A model generated the notes under the pieces. The model saw only the letters and a list, made by a program, of their open reading frames with translations, did not search any database and had not been told where the DNA came from. The position numbers and the translations under genes were made by a program. A stretch of 64,000 bases of DNA from Trametes villosa (Eukaryota; Basidiomycota; Agaricomycetes; Polyporales; Polyporaceae), in contig PUDQ02000032.1 in assembly GCA_002964805.2 (NCBI GenBank), positions 930,001 through 994,000 on the forward strand, in the 5' to 3' direction. Shown one piece after another: positions 9,667 through 21,013 of the stretch; position 1 is the stretch's first letter; each line of letters begins with the position of its first letter.

Positions 9667-11650
9667 CTATGACGGTCGAATGTAGGACATGTCCAATAAA
9701 CTCCAGTACTTTTCCTCGTCGTCAGATACCCTCCAGCTTGCCTCATCCGTCTCAAAAGCACTCAGCGTCCTGCCATCGTAGAGCGCCAGACTCAATTCCT
9801 CCACCAGGCCCTCCGCACCGCCGAAGGCCGCCTCCACGCGCTCGAGCCAGGCCGCGGGTCCACCGTCAACGTCTTCTCGTGTTTTCTCGTTGCTCGCTCG
9901 CATCACTAGGTGCCGGATCGGCACACCTGCATCCGCCCGGTTGCGCAGGATCGCGATGATACCCTCCGGGTAAAGCCCTTCGACTTCCTCGGGATCCTGT
10001 ACCAGGTCAATGTAGAGCACTTCCAGGAGCGGGCAGCAAGTCTCCAAACCGTCCTCTGCGACTGGTGACAGTAGGAGCCGTATGCGATCGATGAGCGTGT
10101 TGAAGAGAGGCGCGGCGGCGTCCACCTGGATCTGCAAGTTGACCAGACACGGCAAGAGGTGGAGGACGTCGCCGAGGAAGCGCACTGTGTCCTCGCTGTC
10201 CACTACCGTGATGAGCGTGTGGATGGACGTCAGGGGCAACAGCGCGCCCACGCGGCGGAGCCATTTGTCGGATTCCTCCGCGATAGCCTGCGGGCGCGCG
10301 TTCCACGTATTGAGCCACAGTGCGGACTGGGAACGCGCGCCAGCCATGGAGACGATGCTGTTCTTCGTGCCAACCACAAACGCCAAGCGGTCGAGGCTTC
10401 GTGCGTACTCCTCGGGCAGTGGCTGCCAATACTGCGGCAGATCGAGGTCTTCGCTGACGTGATGTGCATGGCGCAGGTAGATAGACGCGCCCTCAGGGAA
10501 GCGGAGGAGGGAGAGGAGGCCGGCCGCGGTGTTCATGTCCCCGCCACCGCAAGCGAAATGTTTGAGGTATGGAAGGGACACCGGTTGCAGCGTGTCGTAG
10601 GGTTGAACGGACGGACGGTTACCCATCGGCGTTAGTCCAAGGAGATAGACGTATTGGGCACGGGGTGTGTTCGCCAAGAGCTGGGAGAGCAGCATGACGA
10701 TCATCTCGCGTGAAGGTATGAAGGTCTGGGATATATAGAGGTGGGTTAGGTTGGGATACTGCAAGCCGGAGGGTGGTAGCCATCTGCTCAAGCCGGAGTG
10801 AATGGCCAAAGCTCTCAGGGGCAACGTAGTTTGCCTGAACAGCGTTCCAGTCGGCTCGGGCTGGCCAGGGTATGCCTCCGCGTGCGTTATGAGATTTCGA
10901 GCGCGCAGTGTGAGGGATTCGAGAGACGTGCCGTCGAAGTGCAGCGAAGACGGCGCGAAGGAGTCGCCGTTCGCTTTCTGGACATCGATATCGAGTCGCC
11001 GCACCCGAGGGCCGTCCTCTCGTAGCAAACCCAGCGCATAGGCGTCGTCCCCTTTCGTGATCTCGTAGGACAGCGGGGCCTGGCGAGAGCGGGCTCGGAA
11101 AGCGTCAAGCCGTGGATGGATGCGATCACTAAGGCAAGTCCAAAGGAGAGGTGACGCGAGGGCAGCGCCTCTCCAGGTCTGGCACACGTGGCTGATGTGA
11201 ACGAGATCGGTGTAAGATATCTTCTGGTGTGGCAGCACGAAGGTTTCGCCTTTAGAGTCCGGGGTGTGGACTTGGACGGCGATAGCGTAGCGGAAGATGT
11301 GCACAAGAAGCTCTGAAGGAAGCGTATTGATCGGCGCGCGCGAGTTGATACTGGTGTTGAAGTCCAAAAGGATGGCTGCCATGGTGCCCGCCGAAGATAG
11401 AAGCTGTGAACGACATGTCGCGCCGTCAGCCTGGGCGTGGAGGTATATATAAACGTGTTCGAGACTCACCTCCTGTACGCTTTATCACAGCCCCAGGGTG
11501 TGAGTGGCATATCCGTGTCAACAAACAGACAAACTGGCACACGCACGACATTGTGGGTATGTCACGCCGGACCGCGTCCTTCAGCAGGCCTATGAGGGCA
11601 GTAGAGGATATTTGAGGGGGGATTCCTTTCGTCGCGTCACAGAACGCCAT
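9667..11650 (-). CDS. F-box/LRR-like protein, array member B
   Basis: 616 aa, intact. Exons: 11650-11547 (104 nt), microexon 11479-11470 (10 nt, CGTACAGGAG), 11403-9667. The first exon gives MAFCDATKGIPPQ to IGLLKDAVRRDIPTMS, the microexon adds VQE, and the large exon begins LLSSAGTM. The F-box spans NTLPSELLVHIFRYA to LLWTCLSDR, followed by leucine-rich repeats such as LRALAIHSGLSRWLPPSGLQ and YPNLTHLYIS. It is closest to A, same strand and 412 bp downstream of A's start. The C-terminus SDDEEKYWSLLDMSYIRPS is the reference for the tail lost from A. Confidence 0.85.
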
Positions 11651-11953
11651 GGTTGAAGAGTACTGTTTGCAGCTTGTGTGATAAAAAGCCACGGGGATCT
11701 CCAACAAGAGGCCAGAGCGTGAGGTGAGCTTCAGAACAACTTGATCAGATAGTAGGCGTTCAAAGTAGAAATGCAATCAGCGTACACATGCCCGCCACAT
11801 AGCCGGAGAAGCGCCCCACAAGGGCCCAGGATATGTAACCTACTATCAGAGCAAATAACGGAGAGCCGTAAGGGAGCAGTATCTCTAGCTCGCGGGTCGG
11901 ATAGGTCGCATTGTAGAAGACAGCTCTAAGACGCGATCACAAGCAGGAAAACA
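11651..11953. other. spacer between F-box genes B and C
   Basis: About 300 bp containing the 5' region of B and the 3' region of C. Nothing else is seen. Confidence 0.4.
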
Positions 11954-13937
11954 TCAATGCGGCCGATGAGAGCTCGTGCTCGGCACGCTCCAGTACTTTT
12001 CCTCGTCGCTCGTAACCCGCCAGATGGGCCGGGAAATAAACGGACCCAACGTCCCGCTATAAAGCCCCAAGTCCAGCGTGTCCACGAGCCCCTCCGCCCC
12101 GCTGAACGCCGCCCTGACGCGCTCGAGCCAGGCCGCGGGCCCGCCATCGCCGCTGTCTTCTCGCGGCCTCTTGCCATACACTCGCACGGCGAGGTGCTTG
12201 ACCGGGAACCCTGCGTCCGTCCGCGCGCGGAGTATCTCGATGATGCCCTTCGGGTAGAGCTCCTCGACTTCCTCGGGGTCCTGCAGCGCTTGAATGCAGA
12301 GCACGGCGAGCAGCGGGCAGCGGATCGGGCTCCCGTCTTCGTCCTGGGCGAGAAGCAGCCGTACTTGGTCGATGAGCGCGTTGTAGAGCGTGTCGGTGGC
12401 GTTCAGTCGGATCCGCAAATTGACCACAGACGGCAACATGCGCAAGACGTCCCCGAAAAAGCGCGCGGCATCTTCGCTGTCGACCGTGACGACGAAGGTG
12501 TGGATGTGCGTCGTGTTGGGGAGCAGCGCGCGGAGGCGGCGGAGCCACATCCCAAGGTCCACAACGGCCGCGTCCTGCGGCTGATGCCACGTTTCGAGCC
12601 ACAGACCTGTGTGTGGGCCGTCGAGGGTTGCACCGAAGTTGTTTCCGGTTACCAGCAACGCTAGGCGGTCCAAGCATTGCGCGAACTCCCCAGCCAGAGG
12701 CTGCCAGTACTGGGGAAAGTCTGGGTCCTCTTCTTCGGAGAGGTATTTGTGGAACATATATACGGAGACTGTTTCGGGGAGGCGAAGGAAGGGGAGAAGG
12801 CCGGCGGCCGTGTTGATGTCCTGTCCAGAGCAGGAAAGACGTTTGAGGTGAGGGAGGGATACCGGTGGGAATTTGGGAATGGGCTCTAGCGGGGAGATAA
12901 TGTCTGCGGATGGTAGGCGGCCGAGATAGACGTATTGGGCACCGGGCGTGTTCGCCAGGAGGTCAAGAAGGCCCTGCATAATCCGCGTCCGCGTACCTCT
13001 GAGTGACAAAGATATGTGGAGGTGGGTTAGATTAGGTAGTTGTAGGCGGGAGTGCGGCAGCCAGCTGGTCCAATCAGAGCGGATAGCTAAAGCACGCAGG
13101 GGTAGCATAGGCTGCCTGAACAGCGCCACGGCCGCTTCTGACTGTGCAGCAGGGTCTGTATCCTTCATTGACTTGAGCCTGCGCGCGCACAGCATAAGAC
13201 ACTCGAGAGAACTGCCGTCGAACTGTAAGGATGATGGTGCGAAGGAGGAGTCGCCGCTCGTCTTTGGGATGTTGATGTCCAGCCACCGCACACGGGACGC
13301 ATCCTCTTGCAAGAGTCCCATCGTGTACGTATCGTTCGCCTGTGAGATCTGGTAGAACAGAGGGACTGAACGGGAGCGGGTCCGGAACGCGTCGAGCCTG
13401 CCGTGGATGCGATCGCTGAGACAGGCCCAAAGAAAAGGCGAGGCGAGCGCAGCACCTCGCCAATATTGACAAACATGGCTGATGTGGATGAGATCGGCAT
13501 AAGAGACTTGACGATGTGGCCGCACAAATTTATGAAGTTTGGACCCAGGGGCGTGGACACGGGCAGTAGCGTATTGGAAGATATCCGCGAGGACCTCCAA
13601 GGGGAGTCTATTGGCTGGAGCAAGTGAGTTGATGTGAGTGTTGATTTCCAACTGTGCATCTGCCAGAAGGTCGGCAGAAGATGAGAGCTATGAGCGGACA
13701 GTTCTGTCAGGGCTCAGCATAGCGGTATGCGAACGGCCGTGGGACATACCTCTTGAACGCTGATCATGGACGGGGGACGTTAGATCATGGTAAAGTTGGA
13801 ATATGCACAGGCAATACGTACGACAGAAGGCGAATGTCGCGCCGGAGAGCGTCCTTCAACTGTCCCATGAGGGTACTAAATGGAACGGTTGCAGGAGGCA
13901 TTCCGTCCGTGGTGTAATTTTCGCAAGTCGCCATCAT
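11954..13937 (-). CDS. F-box/LRR-like protein, array member C
   Basis: About 618 aa, intact. Exons: 13937 (or 13934)-13822, microexon 13759-13750 (10 nt, CGTTCAAGAG), 13687-11954. Two adjacent ATG codons make the start ambiguous by one residue. The first exon encodes the MATCENYTT to LMGQLKDALRRDIRLLS segment. The large exon carries NRLPLEVLADIFQYA, ISHVCQYWRGAALAS and FLWACLSDR, then leucine-rich sequence ending WRVTSDEEKYWSVPSTSSH. It is diverged from A and B but has the same three-exon plan. All three lie head to tail on the minus strand, as expected from unequal crossing over. Confidence 0.85.
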
Positions 13938-14206
13938 TGAGATCAAGCTTGAGCAGGTGTATGAGCAAGGTAAAGTCTACGGCAAACACAGATGTATGCA
14001 ATCCAAGACCCGAGGTCTCGTGGGGAGGAGCAGGAGATGGTGCAAGTTCAGAGCAGAAACGCGAACGGGTTAAGCGCCCGTTGGCGGCGGATGCGCGGGA
14101 GAAATATTCCAATCCCGGGCCGTCGCGGTCTGCATCCTCTCTCACCTCGACCACCACCACATAATCCTCGCTTTATTGCTCATGAGCTCTGCGCAGCTTC
14201 CTGGGG

Positions 14207-15527
14207 ATGCGAACGGTTAAGCTCGTCGTCATTGGTGCATCTGGCGTGGGCAAGTCCAGCATCCGGAACCAGGTCCGTCTCAGTCCTTTCTCTCACGCGA
14301 CAAGCTTAACCGGCTTGAACAGTACATCTCAGGCCGCTTCACGACCGGGTACAGAGCTACCATCGGCGCAGACTTCATAACGAAGACCCTACCGCACTAC
14401 AATGCGCCGGAAGAGTTGGTTACGCTGCAGATATGGGTGCGTCCAGAGACCTCTGTCCGCGGCTCGCGTGCTTACAGGATGTGGGGACATAGGATACCGC
14501 AGGGCAGGAGCGGTTCTCCGCGCTCTCCTCTGCTTTCTTTCGTGGAGCGGACGCAGTCATCCTTATGTTCGATGTGAACCAGCCGCAGACGCTTGACGCC
14601 CTGACGAAGTGGTGGGCCGACTTCCGGGACAAGGCACCCGTGCCTGACGAGGCCGTCGACGAGTTCTGCTGCGTCGTCGTTGGGAACAAAATCGACATCG
14701 CACAGGCGGCGGAGAACGCGCGGGCGGCGGTATCTGAGGCGGAGGCAGTCGACTTTGTGCACAGGCTCGTACCCCGTCCCGCTACGCCCCCGTCCCCGAC
14801 TGTCCGCCTAGCGCCGCCAGACGACAGCCTCTCCGACGACGAAGATTTGCCCCCCTCACCTCCTCCAGAACACCCAGATGCGCCCCGCACCGACTCGATC
14901 GATATCCACCCCCACGTTCTTCGCGGTCGTGCGTCGCGCACCTCCCGCTCGCACAGCCGCTCTACCCTCTTTCGCGGGGGCAGCGCCGCGGGCACGATGA
15001 CGACGACGCACACGATCTACCACACTCCTTCCTCCTCCATCTTCGACAACTTCGAGTCCGCACTCTCCTCGCCCGCGTTCACTGCGCTCTCCGCGCCCCC
15101 TTCCCGCTCGCCCTCCGCCGGCGCCGACGCGCCACTTCGCTCTCCGCGCCGCGTGCCCTCCGCGTCGTCGATGTCATCCGTGCCGACCATCACCCCGAGC
15201 CTCTTCATCCGCGGCCAGGCGGAGGGCGCAACAACGTCCGCGACGACGCCCGAATCGGGCTCGCCACCGGGCCCCTCCTACTGTCCCCCCGCGCCGCTCG
15301 AGCGCTACCCGAAACTGTTCTTCACCTCCGCGAAAACGGGGGAGGGCGTACGGGATGTGTTCGAGTACATCGCACGGCGCGTCGTCGTCCGGCAGGAGCA
15401 CGAGGAGGCGCTGGAGGCGCGCACGATGTATGTGCATGACGCGGACCAAAGCATGAGCATCCGCCTCTCTGCGAGCGCGGCGCCCGAGCGCGGCCGCTGG
15501 GCGGGCGGGTCATGTTGCGGGGCGTGA
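14207..15527 (+). CDS. Rab-type small GTPase with a long internal insert
   Basis: Ras-superfamily GTPase, predicted 404 aa, about twice the usual Rab length. Exons: 14207-14272, 14323-14436, 14493-15527. All five G boxes are visible: P-loop GASGVGKSS (about 9-17), switch I with ATIGADF, IWDTAGQERF (59-68), GNKID (about 124-128) and SAKTG (about 339). Between the fourth and fifth boxes, normally about 30 residues apart, lies an insert of about 180 residues rich in P, S, T and R. The C-terminus GGSCCGA fits a CCXX-type geranylgeranylation signal. ATIGADF and the WDTAGQERF region are Rab7/Ypt7-like, suggesting late endosome or vacuole traffic, but the insert makes a firm Ypt7 label unsafe. Confidence 0.82.
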
Positions 15528-16236
15528 GGTGTTGTTGTCATTCGTCCATTCGTTCGTTCGGGATATTTTCTGCTCTGTGTACTCGTATTGTAGGCTGCTC
15601 ATGCTATTCGTTTCCAGGGACGTGTTTATCGTGTATCTACGGCGCTATACCAATATCTATCTCCAAACCTGCGGAAACAGTCTCGCGCGGTGCTCCTGTC
15701 TAGGAACGCCCAGGAGTTGGTTCAATGACCACGCTGGCCGAGAAGCAGGCAGAAAAACTCTTCCTCTACTATGTCACGCAGTCGGCCTACTTCCTCGTGC
15801 CGTGCGAGGTCCTTGGTAGCTTGAATAGAGGTACGCTTTTTGTTCTCACAATAAACTCGGTGCTGATTTCACTACTCCTGTAACGCATTAGCCCCAGGAG
15901 GACTCGGAGCAATCAGACGTGAATATTGACCAGTCTCTCTGTTTGCGTACACATCAGCAGCATCAAGCACGATCCTGGCCCCGGCATCCGGCTGAGGCGC
16001 GTCGGGCGCTGTTTGATGTACAACTGAGGTACGCCTGCTACTACACGAGAAGGTGGTGGCGGAGGCGAGCTATTGAGAACCATACAGCGCTTGAGCAATG
16101 AGCTACTCGGCACGCCAAACAGATCCCACGGTCGCGTGAGACGGAATACGGTTCTGTTTTCTACGCGGATAGGTGGCCGGACCGTGCACGCGTCCTATGT
16201 CAAGTTATCTCCACCATCCATCCATCTCTCGGCGCC
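15528..16236. other. intergenic, nothing supported
   Basis: This holds the 3' region of the GTPase gene and the 5' region of the HET-domain gene. No further gene is seen. Confidence 0.4.
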
Positions 16237-18518
16237 ATGGGATGTATCCCTTCTCGACCTACCTTTCCCCTCGAAGAGCCCGCCACCGAAGTTCTCATGC
16301 CTTCCAGACCTGCATCTGTCTGTGAGGAGTGCTGGCAGGGCCCTTTCGCTCAACAGTTTGGCCTTCCCTTGATATCGCCGCGGGACGGACTGTTATACCG
16401 GCCCTGGCCCTACGACGTCTCGTACTTGACCTCGAAGGCTGTGCTCCAGTCTCGCGCGGACGCGGGCTGCGTATGGTGTCGGCTAGTCCTGCGCGTGGTG
16501 CCCAGCAGCGTACCGCCCTCCGAGAATTTCATCGTCAGGCTGGTATGCACCACGGAGAAGTGGGACGAGCTGCACCCGAACCTTCAGAGGTTGTTTTTGG
16601 AAGTCGAGAGAGCAGTGCTTCCCGGCGTCAAAGAGCGAGTTTATGAAGCTTTTGTGTACACAGCTCCAGGTGTGTCCGGATACTCGCGACCCTAAACCAT
16701 GCGAACGGACGCGATGATAACTCATACACATCATTAGACGACCCCGCGGCACCGTACATCACAACGCGAAAGCCCATCGCGGACGTAAAGAGTCCTCATG
16801 CCCTCACCCTTGCAAGACAGCAAATCGACGAGTGTGTTCACGGACACGAGCGCTGCAAAAGCGCAGCATCCCCCAGACAGGCTGAGCTCCCCACGCGCGT
16901 CATTGACTGCTGCGACCTGACTCGACCGCGGCTCGTTGCAACATCCGGACGATGCGGCGAATATCTCGCACTCAGCTACGTGTGGGGCGGCGACCAAGTT
17001 CACAAGACCACGAAGTCTAACAAACTCGCGTACGAGCAAGGCATCGCGCCGACTCTGCTTCCCCCGACCATCCTCGACGCGATCTACGTCACGCACACGC
17101 TTGGCTTCCGGTGGCTCTGGATCGACAGCTTGTGCATCATTCAAGACTCGGACGAGGACAAGGCGCAGGAGATCGGTCGCATGCACGACATCTACCGCTT
17201 CGCGCACGTCACAATCATGGCTGGCAGCGCGGAGGGAGTCAATGCCGGCTTTCTCCAGGAGCGAGCGCCCAAAGACGACGACCTCGCTATCCCCTTTATA
17301 TGCCCGCCATCTCCTCCCACATCTCTAGGCTCCCCGGATGCACGGCCTCAGGTCGGTCAAGTGTACCTCACCGGCTTGGCGGCGGCGCGCAGATCGCATG
17401 CCGACGACCTAGGGCGCATGGCCACGCGCGCCTGGTGCATGCAAGAGTTCCTGATGTCCCCGCGCGCCCTCATATTCACCCCGCTTACGCTCCAGTTCAA
17501 GTGTCTCACCGGCCTCGTGGGCGTCGGTCACTCCTTCTGCGCCATGTTCGAGCGCGGGGTGCCCCAGCTCCCATTGACGCTCTTCCTCGCAGACCCGCCC
17601 ACCATAGAGCGCGGCTCGGACGAGTGGAACGCCCTGCGGAGGGCCTGGATGCAGGTCGTGCTCGACTACACCCGCCGCACGGCCACGGAGGAGTCAGACA
17701 AGCTTGTTGCGTGTGCGGCTGTCGCGGGCCAGTTCCACCGCGTCCTGGGCACCGAGTATCTCGCGGGGCTGTGGCGCTCGGACGCGCTCCTCACCGACCT
17801 GCTCTGGGCGTCTGCCCGCCTTCCGGGAGCGCGCTATACGCGTCCGACGACGTACCGTGCGCCGTCCTGGTCGTGGGCCGCGATAGAAGGCGCCGTCGGC
17901 CACCAGTCTACGTGGAACACGGCGTTCGAGGACCCACGGAGTGTTGCCCTCGCGAAGGTCGTCGAGTGTCGGGTTACGCTCGCGGACCCTACGCTTCCTT
18001 TCGGTGGGGTGACGGATGGGGCGCTCCTTCTGAGCGGGGCGTTGATACCATGCCACGGCGGTTCCGCCGAGCGTTCTTTTGGGGACAGTTGGTGGTACGT
18101 GCGGCTACCTTCCATGGAACACGTTCGGCGCCAACAGTTGCGGATTCTCGACAACGGCTTGGACTCTGAGCAAGAAAACGAGCCCGAGGTCCACTTGGTC
18201 AGCGTCGGGGACGGTGTAACGTTCGCCATCGACTGCGACACCGACGAACTCCCCAGGAGGATGTGGGCTGTCCCGATTGTGCGAACGAAAGGGAACGACT
18301 TCCAGGACCGGCTGGATGGGGTCGTACTCGAGCTTGCTCCTCCGTCGGACAGCCCAGGACCTGAGTGCAAGACGCCTCGCTTCCGCAGGATCGGGCAGTT
18401 CTGGGAGATCTTCACCGTGGCGGGGGACGCGGACTTCACGGAGCACCCTCTGTGGGGCCCGTTGACTCGCGCTGTGCAGGATGGAATCTGGCATTGGGCG
18501 GACATCGAGATCGTATGA
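16237..18518 (+). CDS. HET-domain protein (heterokaryon incompatibility type)
   Basis: 737 aa from two exons, 16237-16669 and 16738-18518, separated by a 68-nt intron. The N-terminal part has Cys pairs (CEECW, GCVWC). The HET domain follows: YLALSYVWGGD, LWIDSLCIIQDSDEDKAQEI, then the IYRFAHVTIMAGSAEGVNAGF region and RAWCMQEFLMSPRALIF. A long C-terminal region with APSWSWAAIEG is common in this family. In other fungi such domains trigger cell death or growth arrest on nonself recognition, but most paralogues have no known partner, and no partner gene (NLR or SNARE-like) is seen next to this one. The start is the first ATG in frame. Confidence 0.87.
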
Positions 18519-20051
18519 GCGAATGCCAGTACTCGTACACTCAGACTGGCCTCAGCGTCGGGTAGCCTGAGGGCGACTGGACACCACGCGCGCAGCTCCA
18601 CCTCGGAGATGCTGCTGTTCCGCTGTCGAACGTCGAACCGCCACCCAACGTATCGGATACACGCTATACAACCCCTTCCACGACGGCCGGCTGCTTAACG
18701 CGCATGTCCTCCCGAACGCGCCCCTTCTGCATCGCGGCTGCCAAGATCTCACCGATGTGCAGCACGCCTGGCGGGACCGTGACCTCGCGCCGATGGACTA
18801 CGGCTGGCGCGCCTTGAGGGCCCCGGCGGACAGGCTTGTCGCTTGCGGTGCGCGCGGAGGCCTTCTCGCGCGTCCTGCGCTCCGGCCCCGTTGGCAACCC
18901 TGGGCCTAGCCGTATGGATACGCACTTTATCAGATCTGTGTAGGCGCGACATGATACAATGCTGGTCGGTCCCAATCTGCCTAAAACCCAAAGAGAGGAT
19001 GTCAGCTTGCACTTAGGCGAGGCACTCACCATGTAATGGCTGGGCCACAGGAGTGTGCCTATCGCAGTCCCGTAACGGTAGGGCTGCTAAGTGCTACCCA
19101 GTCGAGCCTTCTTGCATAAATGCATGATGTGTACTCGCAAGTATCCCGGCAGACTCACAGCGGCCAGTTTGAACTTTCTGAGGCCATCGCACAGGACGGG
19201 CCGGACGCGAGATACGATCGTGCGACGGCAGCACAGCCGCCGCGACTGTCAGCTCCCGACCCGGATCCCGATCACACCTTTCCCCGCATTTCCCTTTCAT
19301 TTTCCCGGCCCCCCCTTGAAGCTTGCGGCTCGCCCGGCTCCAGTCTCATTTAGCCCGCACCAACGCCACCATCGATGCGGTCGTGCCGGCATCGTCAGCC
19401 AATATTGGGCGCGGTGCCTGCGCGTAAGCGGGCGTACGCATCCTGCAGCGTCATGTCCGGTGCGACGCCCGAGCTCGCTGAGGCACATTGGCAATTGGGC
19501 GAATTTGTTGGCGGTGGTGCTGAGGAGGACGTCGCGCTGCCAGGATTCGGGGTGCACGGCAGCGATGTCGGCGCCGCTTCATCGTTCTGTGAGAGTGAGT
19601 GAGTGAAGGTGCTTGGTGCCGGGTGCCGGGGCCGGTATATATCTGCATCCGGTGGGCAGGGAGGCATGAGAGAACAGGCATGGAACCGATGCGTCATTCC
19701 ATGATGCAGTGAGCATACGTGAATGAACCGCAACGATTTGCACAGACCCTGAACCAACATGCATTCATGGATGCCAGTAGCCCGGTGGCGGATTTGACCA
19801 ACAGATCTTGCAGCGCGCAAATCAAGCGTTTCATGACATCGTATGCACATTCGTTCCAACAAGCGGATATACTACAAATACACATAGCAAAGTCGCGTAG
19901 ACTCGAATATGGGAGCGCCGGATAGTGTATGTTGCCCCCGGGGGACGGCAAGATGGCAGGCTGGGCGAGGGGGGTTACAAGAAGAGCCAAAAAAGCGCGC
20001 ACGCCGCACTGGCCGTGCGCGCTGGCCTGAGCCCGCGGCTGGCGAGAGACC
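18519..20051. other. intergenic, one weak minus-strand candidate
   Basis: On the minus strand a frame ending in TAG at 18664-18666 runs back to a plausible acceptor TTTTAG at about 18982, with a GTGAGT donor at about 19030. The encoded segment (for example HIGEILAAAMQKGRVREDM) matches nothing I recognise. A TATATA run near 19636-19642 could serve minus-strand transcription. I could not assemble a gene from these pieces. Confidence 0.25.
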
Positions 20052-21013
20052 TCATACGATTTCGCGCTGAGGGATCTGGCCGAGCGGGAGGACGAAGTAG
20101 CTCGTGCGGGGGTCCGCGAGCATCTGTGCCGTGCCGACGTAGAACGCGACCATCGCGGTGATGATGCCGAACGCGCCGCCCGCCTTCTCGAGCGTGATGC
20201 CGTGCGCGGTGGAGAATTTGCCTGCGCGGATGGTGTCAGCGGCTGCGCGCATCGCGTTCATGATAAGCGTTACACACCTGCACCGAGCAGCGCGAACGTG
20301 ATCGTCAGGAAGAAGAACAGGACGACGAGGCCCATGTTCCGGCGCAGGGATGCGATGCTGTTGATTGCGAATCGTTAGCGCGGATCGCGCTGATAGAGTG
20401 CGATAGAGCACTTACAAGAGAAGGAAGGTGACGATGAACCATGTGAACAGATAGATCCCGAGCGCCGAGTTCAGCTCAGCCGGGCTTTCGTACGCCGCAG
20501 TGACGCCCGAGCCCGGCAGGAAGATAGTGGCGAACGACATCCAGAAGCCGCCGTACATGGTGAATGCTGCATATCAAACGCAAAGTCAATACTATTGTCA
20601 CTACTGACGCGCCGTGGGTAGTGCCCGGTAGAACCGGAGACTCACCGGTTGCGCCGAACGTGTTCGAGGTGGCGAATTCCCACATGCCAGCGACGAACTG
20701 CGCGAGGCCCCCAACGAAGAGGGCCATGCCGACGACGACGTTGGGCGTCACGACACCGCGCGCCTGGACGTTGTACATCGACAGGATGAAAGTGGTCGAC
20801 GCGAACCCATAGAGGCCACTGGCGGGCGCGGAATTGCGTCAGAGGGGAGGACGTCGCTCGGGACTGCGACGGAACTCACAGAGGGCCGGGGTCGCCCAGC
20901 TTGCGGTAGTACGGTGATTGGCCGGCGGGGTAGACGGGCGCGGGGGGCCTGTTCGCGCTCACGAACTGGGGCTCGTCCTTGTGGATCTTCTCGATGTGGG
21001 AGTGGGCGGACAT
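20052..21013 (-). CDS. acetate/ammonium permease, GPR1/FUN34/YaaH (ATO) family
   Basis: Six-helix plasma membrane transporter of the acetate uptake family (Ady2/Ato1, AcpA type), 235 aa. Exons: 21013-20880, 20818-20646, 20566-20416, 20357-20278, 20221-20052; the phases all agree. The soluble N-terminus is followed by the family signature region GDPGPLGLYGFASTTFIL (N-P-A-P-L-G-L-x-G-F in most members), then helices containing VVVGMALFVGGLAQFVAGMW, MYGGFWMSFATIFLPGSGV, IYLFTWFIVTFLLL, MGLVVLFFFLTITFALLG and GAFGIITAMVAFYVGTAQML. The C-terminus ends PQREIV. These genes are usually induced on acetate and repressed by glucose, but no regulatory site is assigned here. Acetate versus ammonium as substrate cannot be decided from the sequence. 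Confidence 0.9.
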
